In this document: positions 10,900-22,300 of the stretch, one piece after another
Numbering within the stretch: the first letter of the stretch is position 1
Layout of the letters: every line of letters starts with the position of its first letter
Origin: Heligmosomoides polygyrus polygyrus
Taxonomy: Eukaryota; Nematoda; Chromadorea; Rhabditida; Heligmosomidae
DNA: 64,000 bases
Direction of reading: 5' to 3'
NCBI GenBank assembly: GCA_947396885.1
Contig: OX377202.1
Location: forward strand, 10,168,001 to 10,232,000
Position numbers and translations under genes: made by a program
The notes under the pieces: model-generated
The model's database searches: none
What the model saw: only the letters and a program-made list of their open reading frames with translations
What the model was told of the DNA's origin: nothing

Positions 10900-11232
10900 G
10901 TATCACCTGTATTACATGTCGTTAAGTTGGTCATCGAGTTGCTGGAGCGGACGCCGGCGGCGTCTCCATTCGTCCCCGTCACATGCCAAAGTGCGCCAAA
11001 GGATCCAACTCGCTCGATGGACGCGAAGATCGTCACATCGTATCGTTCGCGACTTTTACGAAGAAGTGCGACCAACGCGTTGGTGGTGGGCGTCGTGATG
11101 TCCTCCTGACATCGCGCGGAATCCAGTCGGTGACGGCTCTCGTCCAGCGGGTGTCTGTGAAGCGCATTACGTGACCGGCCCACCTAATTTTTGACGACTT
11201 GGCCAATGCGACAGCATCTTTGATCCTTAGAC
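10900..11232 (-). mobile_element. 5'-truncated RTE LINE fragment (ORF C-terminus)
   Basis: The minus strand reads [18 protein letters not shown] and related text matching the C-terminal end of the full RTE copy at 21812-25235. It finishes with the short GGTGATACAGCTGAT-type 3' end at 10900. Several frame changes show that it is old. Confidence 0.85.
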
Positions 11233-11569
11233 CTTTATACATTATCCGCAAGATAAAAATCTGTTGCTGAAAAGTACGATAAGCCGACACAGAATAGTTG
11301 ACCATTGTTGGATTTTGCATGATCTCTAATTTTCATTTGTCAATTCATTTGTAAATACCCTTCATATCTTGATGGCGCTTGCCGCTGCCCATCAGCTTTC
11401 ATCTCAGAATTTCCTCTTAGAATTTTTTCTTAGAAAAGCCTAACCATTCTAAGAATCGATTAAGCCAGCTGTTTCCTCTAGCCATTGTATTGGCAAATAT
11501 ACACAAATATTTTCTCGCCAAGGACACTGATATTTAATAATTTTTTAGCGCTTGTTTTGTTTGACTAAG

Positions 11570-12600
11570 TATTCTACAAAAAAATATATACATATGTATA
11601 CATGTTGCGAATCGGTGGCCCCACTCGCGAGGGTACATACACCTGTTGAGCGGAGTCCCCCATTCACCCGTGGTGCTACGAGGTAACAAGGAACCCAGGA
11701 CCCAGGAGGATATACGGGGACCCCATGAATTGAATAGGCCACCCCCTACCTAGCCGACGGGGGCCCGCGGCTCCTAACCCCCCGCGCTGGGCAGCTCCTG
11801 GATTGACGCACACCCGCAATCCGCACCAGCCGCGGGTGCCTACGGGCGTGCTGTAGTGAACCCAGACTGTATTGAGCACACACAAGCCCGAATACTACCC
11901 GACGACCCCATGGTACCCAACTACAACACTAACACCCTAAATGACCCACTGGCAACAACAACGGCAAATATACATAGCACTATCAATACCGACGAGACAC
12001 TGTTTAGGAGACTCTCCACCTTCCTCGTCACATGGGGCACAATAGATACATCCTCGGTTTATTCCATACGTCAGCATCGAAATACCATATCAGAATAATA
12101 TAGTCGGACACCAGACAATATGGAATACAGGGCAGACGGAGCCGCTCCGGTTAGAAAGACTGTTGTGGCTATCCGAGGCTAGGCGAGCCCTATCCAGGCT
12201 CGCCGTCCTCCCTGTAGTGTAGCCGGCTGAATTGTGTCGTTAGGAGCGGCAAGGCTCCGCTCATAAGATCCCCGGGATGATGACAGAAGCGGGCTCACAA
12301 TTGCGGCGCCTCAGGGCCGCGCCCGCGCAGCCGCTCGACGTGACGACGGAAGTATAGAATGGACTCGGCGGGGGGCGACGCACAGCCGGCCTCGCCGATC
12401 GATAGCGTGCGCGGGCAGACCGGGATCTCGGGAGCGCCTCATCGGGGTCCCGAGCGGATACGAGAGTAAAGGAAGCGAGCTATCGCATCGCGACAATACA
12501 TGTATATAACCTTTTGTTACTCTGTCTTAATATCATCGTGCCATCGTTCGCCTTGTTCGTAGTCCGTTCGTCGTACATCGTGGATTATATGTAATCTGAG
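11570..12600. other. GC-rich block, origin unknown
   Basis: Base composition jumps from AT-rich to strongly GC-rich between about 11590 and 12480. There are short frames but no recognisable domain, and no rRNA or tRNA was recognised. Text such as GGCCCCACTCGCGAGGGTAC and the block ending near 12500 look like the untranslated region of an unidentified retroelement, but I cannot assign it. Confidence 0.35.
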
Positions 12601-12691
12601 TGATTCAGGTTTGTTACTATTTGCGTTATATGTATATTCTCGACTATTATATACGAACTCAGGAGGATAAGCACCATTATATGAGGAATCA

Positions 12692-14851
12692 GGGTGCGTG
12701 CAGCGCAGTCAGTGAAAGCGTCGGCTGCCGCGTGCAGCCGATACCGGCTTTCTGGTTCAACTTCCCACCAGGGATGAGCAGATTAACCGTTATCCGTTAT
12801 CCGGTTTTCGGGGGTTTTGGCCCATCCGTTTTTTTTTTGGTCGTTATCCGGTGAATTTAGGCCGGATAACGTACAACAATTGACCAACTCTTAAGATTTT
12901 GACACGGTGTTTAAAGGATTAAATAGAGAATTCTCTAAAACCATAAATATGGTCGTAAACAATAATACGAGGCACTATAATCTAGTAAATTCACATGAAG
13001 TATTTACTTAGTTGGGAACATGTGGCGAAGTCGGTAGATGGATTATGTTCCACTTACCACCCCCAGGTGGATCTCAAGAAGACATTAACCTAGTATCCTA
13101 CGTTAGTTGAAGGTTTTTGCAAAAAATCAAATAAATACTGCATGTTTAGTTATAAATCAAAAACCATCAAGAAGGAGAATAAAGGGCGAAATCGGCGCTC
13201 GTAGCAAACTTTCCACGGCACGTTTTGAAATACAAAACGCATGCATGTCCGTTTCGATTTGTAGCTTTTCAAAATCAACTCTCCTGAGATTACCTATTAT
13301 ATAACGTGAACTGTCAAATTGTTCGACGGAAGGATACAGTGATGAAGGTCGGAGCGAATCATTCCTTTTTAGTGTCGCGTCAGGTTTTCAACTTCTATGA
13401 GAGGTTACAACCCTTTGAATGTGTAGGCGTGCTGCAATAATTTGCAGTCGCTGGCGGGCAGTCGACAGAAAGCAGGTGTTTTATTCTTCCGAAATAATTC
13501 TAGGTTTGACTGCCGTTGTAGCTTGGTATGCAGCTCAGCAGCAATAGTAATCCCGGTCATGGCGGAACCAAGCTTGCAAATACAACTCTTTCTCGACCGA
13601 CTCTTCGGTGCAACCGTCTTCTACCAGCTTGAAAAAAACATAGAAGCTGGAGGAGTTATTAGTCCAAGGACGACTTCATTTTACAACAGATTAGGAAGTT
13701 TCTGGGAAACAAGGTGAAGGATGAAAACACCAGTTGACCATCATAACACAACCCAACTGACCGTACGAAAACAGCCGGGCAGCTCACTCCCTGATGAAGA
13801 GAAATGTGAATTCGAAAAAGGTGAATGAGTCTGACAGTTGTCTTCATCTGACCACGAGATTGACTTATCAGTCTTTCGACTGTTTTTACAGAGCCGATTG
13901 TTTTGCTTCTTCGAACTTTCACAGTATCTTCGGATCCCGTTTCTTCGAACTTTCATAGTATCGTTTAATACTGCTATAATATGAAACTATTCTTGAACAA
14001 GTGATCTTTAAATGTTCCTTGCCTTTCCAAGGCTGTGAAAAGGAGAAAATGTCAGCGGAGCACAGTCGTCATAATTGAATAAACAAATGAATAATAGCCT
14101 TGTTTTAACAATTAGAGGACCTTGCCACTTTTCTTTCTCCTTGAAATTGGTTCGCAGAGCGCACAAAAGGTCGTACTACTGACCGCCCAAACATTCCCTG
14201 GGAATTCCATAAAGCTTTCATAAAATAGTGACTGCAAATGAAAGGAGTCACCAGTTTCTCTCATCTTGAAACATCGGCTTTTAGGCTGTTAGTTAGCATA
14301 TGTTGTGGCGCATGAAGCTTTGAGACGGATCTTTATTTAGCGTGGCCTCACGCTTCGACTTCGACTTCCGGCCAAAGCCAATTGGATCCACTGCGAGGTG
14401 GGGAGTTCGCCCTAGTTAGTTGACCAGTAGGGGAGATAGATGAACCTCAAAATCACGTGTGGGACAAGTTACACTAATCAACTAATGAAAGGTTTATATT
14501 GAAAGAGTCTAAACCCAGTATTATTTTTTGTTGTTTGTTCGTTATCCGTTTTTCCGTTATCCGGCTATTTTTGGGCAAAATTATACGTTATCCGTTATCA
14601 GGTTTTCAAAATTTCATTATCCGCTCGTCCCTGTTTCCCACCCAGGCCAACCAAGTCTTCCACCCCTCCGGGGTGAATTGATAGCGGGCTTATCTGGAAA
14701 CAATAAAGCGCTGACTTGTTCATCGGTTGGCCAGCGCAATTCATTGTATAGCCAAACGCGCATTCAAATCGCCTCCACCACATCCCGTAGAAGTAGAATG
14801 TGTGGCACATCCCAGAAAAGATTGAGTAGCGCCGTCGTTTATGATTTTAAG
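12692..14851 (+). repeat. SINE split into two halves by a hAT-like insertion
   Basis: The 5' half (12692-12768) contains the A-box head GTGCAGCGCAGTCAGTGAAA and ends in CTTCCCAC. The 3' half (14634-14851) resumes TTTCCCACCCAGGCCAACCA and runs to the normal tail. The two halves together follow the SINE consensus through the break. Confidence 0.85.
12769..14633. mobile_element. hAT-like transposon (non-autonomous or decayed)
   Basis: Terminal inverted repeats are CAGGGATGAGCAGATTAA (left) and CAGGGACGAGCGGATAAT (right, complemented). They are flanked by an 8-bp duplication, CTTCCCAC at 12761-12768 and TTTCCCAC at 14634-14641. CAGGG ends with 8-bp duplications are the hAT signature. Both ends carry repeated CGTTATCCG boxes, left at 12786-12860 and right at 14535-14625, resembling subterminal transposase sites. 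I found no transposase frame in the 1.87 kb. Confidence 0.82.
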
Positions 14852-15247
14852 AATTTATAGAACGAAAAATGTCTGTTAGTGGATATCATCTAATTTTAGA
14901 TAGGTAAGTCTTTTCTTATATTAAGGGAGGCCTCTATTCCTTAGTCAGGAGTTCCAGGAGAGTGCTTTTGCTTTTACTCACATACTTTTTACTATTATCC
15001 GCCTAACGGTTAGAGCGAAACGGGTAATAGTCTGTTTCCTCCCTTCATTTTTTGTTATGCATTGATGTTTCTCCGCGGTATGCCGTAGAGGTAGAATGCA
15101 TGGCGAATATCAAAAAGGCTCGAAAGTGCTCGAAATCCTTCTAGCTTACAGAATACGAGAATTATTATTTGCGTTTGTTTCTCTTTTATTTATTTATCTG
15201 TTTATTTATTTGTTTATTTATTTATTGTTATTGTGTCTCTGGACATA
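14852..15247. other. AT-rich intergenic DNA with a TTTA tract
   Basis: No gene seen. Positions 15185-15233 are a (TTTA)n-like simple repeat. Confidence 0.5.
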
Positions 15248-16130
15248 CCAGGCTGTCCAATATTTCTTGTCCCAAAATTTCACAATTTTTTTTCAACTTT
15301 ATTGAAAAACAAGTCTAATCAACAATATAATCACCACAGTTATCCACAACAGTGGCCCCCCGATTGGGCAGGTCGCCGATGCCCTTCGCCCAGAACTCCT
15401 GGGACTACGATTCGAAGAAGTCCGCGATGTCGGATTTGAGGTTGTCGTAGTTGGTGAATTTTCTTCCGCCCAAATGGTGCTTCAGCGGGCGGAACAAGTG
15501 GTAGTCGGAGGGGGCGAGATCCGGGGAATGCGGCGGATGGGCAACCGTCTCCCAGCCGAGCGTCGCCAACTTCTACTGGGTCTCCTTCGCCACGTGGGGG
15601 CGCGCGTTGTCGTACAGCAGGTGGACCGAGGCCCGTCGGGGACGCTTTTCTCGGATGGCGGCGGCTAGTTTCTCGAGCTGATCGGTGTAGATGGGGGCGG
15701 TGACCGTCCTCCCTTGCGGGAGCAGTTCGAAGTACAGCATGCCCTTGGCGTCCCACCAGCAGCAGAGCATGGTCTTCAGCGGGTGCTCCCTGTCCTCGAG
15801 GCTCGTGTCGCCGCTCTCGAAACGATTGAACCAGCGCCTGACTGTGCGTTGGGACACTGCATCCTCCCTGCACGCTCTGCAGATGTTGGCGACCGCTGTG
15901 CCCGTGTCGTTGCCCAGCAGCCACTCGCAGCACACGAACGTACGAATTCGACCTTGGTCCATTTTAGCTTGTACTGGTAGCTAGACGCGGCGACTGCGCC
16001 TTATATACCCCTAGCGTGGAACTCTGGAGAACCTTCTAGAAGATTTTTACACTTGCCTGATATTATAACACTTCTAAGGAAAATTATAGAATTTTGAATA
16101 TTTTCGGACAGGAATTATTGGACAGCCTGG
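15248..16130 (-). mobile_element. Internally deleted mariner (bandit/Hsmar1-like)
   Basis: Perfect TA duplications (15246-15247, 16131-16132) flank inverted ends CCAGGCTGTCCAATATTTC and the complement of ATTATTGGACAGCCTGG. The minus-strand ORF starts MDQGRIRTFVCCEWLLGN at 15962. It shows the helix-turn-helix segment AVSQRTVRRWFNRFESGD, then jumps to LKTMLCCWWDAKGMLYFELL and YDNARPHVAKETQ. After a TAG at 15573-15575 the same frame resumes WETVAHPPHSPDLAPSDYHL. About 100 residues carrying the first catalytic Asp are missing and two in-frame TAG codons are present. It is therefore inactive. It ends only about 240 bp before the start codon of the protease gene. Confidence 0.92.
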
Positions 16131-16251
16131 TAAAAGAGGAGGAATAAGATCTTTCCTATCGTAGCGTGATAAATTTCTTATTTTCTTTGTTGTCGAAGTT
16201 ACAAGAATGGTTTATTTGAGCGTCAAATCACGGCGCTAATGCGGCACACAA

Positions 16252-16257
16252 TTTCAG
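16252..16257 (+). promoter_or_regulatory. Candidate trans-splice (SL) acceptor of the protease gene
   Basis: TTTCAG lies 111 bases before the predicted start codon at 16369. Nematode leaders commonly join at such sites. No transcript data support it here, and other AG sites are possible. Confidence 0.35.
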
Positions 16258-16368
16258 TAATCTTTACCACCATGCTCGGATCAATGATAAAACGCCGTGT
16301 TATCAGTGCGTCGTCGATTCGACATCACTTCTTCTGCTCTTCCCTCCCCGTGGGAAGCCACCCTTGAG

Positions 16369-19300
16369 ATGACTGGCATAAAGTGAGTGGAACCATAGTG
16401 ATCTCTGCGCCTTTCTTTTTTGATCAATTTTTATTTAATTTTTGTTTAAAAAAAGACTTTGAAATTTTTCTTCGACAGGCTGAGTAAGCAGAAGGAGGTG
16501 CAGGTTCCTCTGCAGCAAAATGATGAAGAAGCTTTACTTACGGTACCCAGCCGACTGAGGTGAGCTCATTTCTCCTCGATCAAAAAAAGTTTTTCTATTT
16601 GAAACAATTTTAGGAGGCAACTTGTCATCCGCCTAATGATTGCAATTCTGTTCATTCTGTCGACACTCTTCTATGCTGTCTTTATGTGAGTTTCTAGAAC
16701 TACAGGACCTGTTTTCCGCGTTTTTCAAAATCATCGAAATGCTTCGGTTCTTCAGAATTTGATTTTTTAGGGATCGCCCTCATCGTCTGGAGCTGCAAAG
16801 ACATCCGCTGTCAGACAGCGCAGTCGCAGATGAAGGTTCTATGGATTACACTGAGCGCTTCGTTGAATTCATGGAGAAGTTGGTCACCTCAGCAGTTTAA
16901 TTTTTTGCCTAAAATTTGTGTTCATCAATATCGCCCACCAATTTTTAAGGAGATCTATTACTTTGGGTTGACATAGTGCGAAGAACAACTTCATTAAAAT
17001 TTCTAGACATCATACTATCCTGCAGCAATGTTCACAAATATAAAGGAATTTTAAGCTGGTCGAAAAATTACGTTGGATTTAAACCGCCACGCTCACACAA
17101 AATACCTACTCTAAAAGATTGGTTTTTTCTGCTCAAATAAGTGTTGTCAGAAATTAGATGAATTCGCCGATGTGGGGCTTAAACTAAATTTCCATGGCCA
17201 TAAAAGTGGTTCTGAAGATCTGTTCATAATGCCAGTTCTGCACTCCTAAATGAAAACGTCGTAAATTTTCAGTTTTATTTAAGAATAAAGGATAAACTCA
17301 ACGTTAGGGAATGCCATTGGGGGATACGCCATCCATTTTATTTCTTGTCGATTCCTTGGAGACAATTTGATTTCCTAAAAGGGCAGTACAATGTCTTGAG
17401 GCGACCTGCCGATGAGCAGGCTAATGTAAATCCTCTCCAGAGAAGTCTTGCACCAATTTACCGACCCCGAAGTTTCGGAGGGCTCGGGTTCGAAATCCGA
17501 ACCAAGAGCCTGGTATCGAATGCGAGCGACAGCTGGCGCCTCCTCCGACCGCGCTAACTCTCGATATCGTCAGAGTAAACATTGAAAAATTGAACAGATT
17601 TTGAATATTTTTAATTCGTATTTAATCTTTCGGGCGCGTGTAGCGTAGTCGGAGGAGGCGCCGACTGTCGCGTGCACCCTATAGCAGCTTCCTGGTTCGG
17701 ATTTCCCGCCGAGGCCAACCAAACCTACCATCCCTCCGGGGTCGGTGAATTGGTACCAGACTTGTCTGGAAAGGATAAAGCGCTGACTTGTTCATCGGCT
17801 GGCCACCGCAAGTCATTGTATGGCCAAGTGCACGTTCACAACGCCTCCACGATATAACGTAGAAGTAGAATGCGTGGCGCATCCCAAAAGGATTGAGTAA
17901 CGCCGTCCTTTATCCTTTATTTGATCTTTCATTGGAGCTTGCTAAATATCGATACTGATTGAAATACTAAACAGTATTTTCTTCTTTCTGTAAACATACC
18001 ACTAGATTTAGGAATCTTTTAAAAGTTTCCAAAGGCAGTTGAATGTGGTGTAGCAGAAATCGACATTATTTTATCAACCTAATTAATTAGCAAATTACTA
18101 CTTGAGAAGGGACATAATGTAACGTTATGAAGAGCTTTTGGAATGCGCTGCACATTCTAGCCTGATGGAGAGAATTTTCTCATTTTAGGCTGCCTGTAGC
18201 GCAGTCGGAGGAGGCACCAGCTGCAGCACGCACCCGATACCAGGGCTTTGGTTCGGGGTTCCACGCCGACCAAGCCTTCCATGCCTCTGGGGTCAGTGAA
18301 TTGGTACCAGACTTGTCTGAAAAGGAGACAGCGCTGACTTGTTCGTCGGAAGGCCAACACAAGTCGTTGTATGGAAAAAATACGCATTCTAATCGCCCCC
18401 ACGACACCCCGTAGAAGTAGAATGCGTGGAGCATCCCAAGCACCATGGTCTGTTAATACGAAAATGCTCCATACTTAGGTCACAAATTGTCGAACTGAGC
18501 GCCGGTTGGAAGCATCGAATGCACAGTGAAAAGGGAAATCGAACGGTGTTAGCTGGAATCCACAAGAGTCCCGAATTCCGTTCAGACATACGCTTCAGAC
18601 CCTTCCCTTGTCATCATATGTTTCATCACTGTAGTTCATTGTTTTACAGATTCGATCGACTGTACGAAGACGACGCGGAGATGTTGAGGCGCTTCAAGGC
18701 TTATGAGAAACACATGCAAGAAGTCGCTGCACTGAACAAGTTAGTTGCAGAACGTCACTCCCTTTTGCTAAAGGTAGTGAGGCGATTTGTAGCTCTATCC
18801 TATTTGCTCTGGTAGTACCTTTGCGAAAGCTGAGCTCACGATTGTCACCAATTCTCTCGAATTCGATGTTTTCGTCAATTAAAATTTGTTTCATTTCTAG
18901 AACACTGCACGATTTCTTAGAGAAATAATGAGAAAAGGATCGAATCTTTGTTGGCTTGTGTGATTTTCGAAACGATCTGGACTCTTTCAGCAAAGGATTT
19001 TTGACACCCTCTCTAAATACTTTTCAGTTAATTCTATTAGGCACTATCATAACCCGTTTCTGGAATAATCAGAACAGTTTCTCGATACCCAGAACTCTAT
19101 TCGTACTGCTCTTCTCTATTCAGAGATTCACGCTCGAGTGCTATCTTCGGAGAGACCGATCTAAGCGACTGGACGGAGGAAGAATTCCGAAGGGTGAGCT
19201 CCTCACTTCACTTTTAATAATGACCACACCATTACCTGATTGTGGAGACTTTAGTCACTTTTGCCGCTTTCATTCTACAAGCGCCTCCGAGGGGAAGCCA

Positions 19301-22300
19301 CCTTCATCAGAAGCGATCCTCCCAAGCTGGAACGTGCTGTTCCGGCCCCTGATTTCTTCGACTGGCGAGCAAGGAACGTGGTGTCTCCAGTCAAGGCTCA
19401 AGGTCTCCTTTCTGCTCGTCTCACTTACCGTTCAAGAAAATTTCAAATCTATTTTTTCTTTTTCCGTGGCAAAAACAATAGATTAATCTAAACTGCCATG
19501 GCTACTTTAATACGGTGACTATCGCAACTTTTATGAATTGGTAGACTTATTCGTTTTCTGGGCGCGTGTAGCGCAGCCGGAGGAGGTGCCGACTGTTGGG
19601 CGCATCCGATATCAGGTTCTTGGTTCGGATTTCCCGCACAGGCCACCCCAGCCTTCCATCGCTCCGGGGCCGGCAAATTGCCACCAGACTCATCTGTGAA
19701 GGATAAAGCGCTGACTTGTTTATCTGCTGGCTTGTCTGGAAAGGATACAGCGCTGATTTGTTCGTGGGCAAACCACCGCAAGCCGTAGTATCGTCTCCAC
19801 GACGTCCCGTAGAAGTTGAATGCGTGGCGTATTCGAAAAGGGCTTGAATAACGCATCCTTTATCCCTTTACTGTTAAGAGGTGCTATTACATCGTATGGT
19901 GGGAGACTAAGTGTACAGTTTAGGAAAATGCGGCTCGTGCTGGGCGTTCGCCGCCACCGCCACCGTGGAAGCCGCCTGGGCCATTGCCCACGGTGAGATG
20001 AGGAACCTTTCCGAGCAGACGTTGCTCGACTGCGATCTCGAGGACAACGCGTGTGATGGTGGAGACGAGGACAAGGCTTTCCGGTTGGTTTTGGAGGATT
20101 TGTGAAGTTCTCCACACTACCAGCAGGCGATTCGCCTCTACTCTGTGACTTCTTCCACCGGACGTCCGAATCATGAACTGCTTTAGCCAGGGTTATATGG
20201 GAAGAAGGTAGAAATTAAAGCATTACCTGAAATTCACAAGGTGGGTGAATGACCATTAATCCATTACCATTAACCCATCGCCTTACCATTCGTAAATCCA
20301 GCTTCACATCTCTATCGTGTTAAAGATCCATATTGCCCAACTATGGTGGATTTCGGACAACATTTTTGCATGATTACTACAGCAAGCGGTGAAAACAGAG
20401 CACAGAGATCGATAACGGCTATTTATTTTAGTTAATTGTAGATCAACATAATTCAGACGTTGTTAAAACTTTCCGGTAATAATAATCGTGTGACACCATT
20501 CTAAGGTTATTTTAGTCACAATGCGAGAAGGGATATCGAAAATGGTTGATCGATTGATCCCTCTCCATCGTAAGAAGCCCATCTAGACACCAACACTTGC
20601 GCGTCTGTAAATATTGTTCGATTGATGTTGTTTAGCTGCTGTGAAAACGCTCCGGCCATAATAATTGTAAGGTTTGTGCTTTAATTTGTCGATTATGGGC
20701 AAAATCTATAATATTGATCGATGTCACTTGAACGATCGATACTGTCCCTTTCCGGGAATCCACCTAGAGTCGATCATAATCACGTAGAGCGATATTGGGT
20801 ACATATCGCGAAGATGCACCTCGGGGGTGCGGGAATGCATCGTTGCTCCTACTGCAGCCAATCGGGAAGCGGCTCAACCGCACTATCAGGCACATGATTG
20901 GATGACGCGATTACAGTAGGAGCAGCGGCGCGTTCCTGCACTGCAGCGGTGCATCTTCGCGACGTTTACCCGATATTGATTGGCTGCTTATTGTTCGTTC
21001 TGCATACGTCCTGTGAAGGCTGCTCGATTGTCGATATTTTTGCGTGGACGAGCATATGGACATACGGACAGACTAACGACTTCGTATGTACCGTGACAGA
21101 AATGAATGGGAGTGTGTAGCGCAGTCGGAGAGGTGCCGGCTGTCGGACGCACCCGCTTCTAAGTTCCTGCCGCCCAGGTCAACCAAGCCTATTATCCCTC
21201 CTGAATCGGTGAATTAGTACCAGACTAGTTTGGGAAGGGTAAAGCGCTGACGTGTTCACCGGCTGGCCACCGCAGGTCATATATGGCTAAATACGCATCC
21301 AAATCACCTCCACGACATCCCGTAGAAGTACAATTTTTGGCGCATCACTAAAGGGATTGAGTAACACCGCTTTTTTCCCTTTTTTACTGCGACTGGACTG
21401 AGTCGGATCACCTAACTGATACTGTCTTATACAAAAGCCTTATTTGACGACCCTGAAAAACTTGAAGAAGAGCTGCTTGGGGAGTGCGTTCCAATCCTCT
21501 AGTTCACTATGTCGCGTCTCCTGTATCCTTCAGATGCGTTCCGGCTGCTTTATCTCCCAGCCGTTCGGGCCTTGGTCGGTGTCTAGGGTAGTCTTCGTAG
21601 AGCTTTATTAGTAGAGCCGCTATTCGCGGTCCGGACAAGCATGAAAATGAACCTACAACTACTGAGAACGCGCTTTTATTGGCTTTGGGGTACGGTAAGA
21701 CGCGAGATTCATAATTACTTGCAACTAAGGCGATCGCTTCAGGACCTATGCAACACGTTACGAAATAAGAGAATAATGGCATAGCATTATGGATTCGTTA
21801 CAACTACAATTCACCTGTATCACCTGTCACCTGTCGTCCCGTTGATCATCGACTTGCTCGAGCGGGCGCCAGCAGCGTCTCCATTCGTCCCTGTCGCGTG
21901 CCAGAGTGGTCCAATGGATCCTCCTCGCTCGAGGGACACGAAGAGCGTCATATCGGTCGTTCAGGGCTTTCACGAAGAAGTCCGACCAACGCTTTGGTGG
22001 GCGTCCTGGTGTTCTTTTGACATCCCGCGGAATCCAATCTGTGACGACTCTCGTCCAGCGGGTGTCTGCGAATCGCATTACGTGGCCGGCCCACCTAATT
22101 TTCGACGACTTGGCCCATGCGACAGCGTCTCTGATCTTCGAACGTCGGCGAAGCTTGGAACTCCGTAGGCCTTCTCTAACTTGCGTGAGTCGTGTCACTC
22201 CGAGCATCGTCCTCTCGATTCCACGCTGCGCGACGCTGATCGCGTGTTCATCCTGCTTTCGTATAACCCAGGTCTCTGAGGCGTATGTTAGGGCAGGAAG

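Noticed and set aside
16771..16902. Protease exon 4 ending at the TAA near 16900 as a short membrane protein
   Set aside because: The donor at 16879 joins the next exon in phase and continues the propeptide as [12 protein letters not shown], so the TAA is intronic.
18740..18815. Extension of protease exon 5 to the donor at 18774
   Set aside because: That donor leaves the next exon out of phase; the donor at 18740 restores the propeptide frame ([16 protein letters not shown]).
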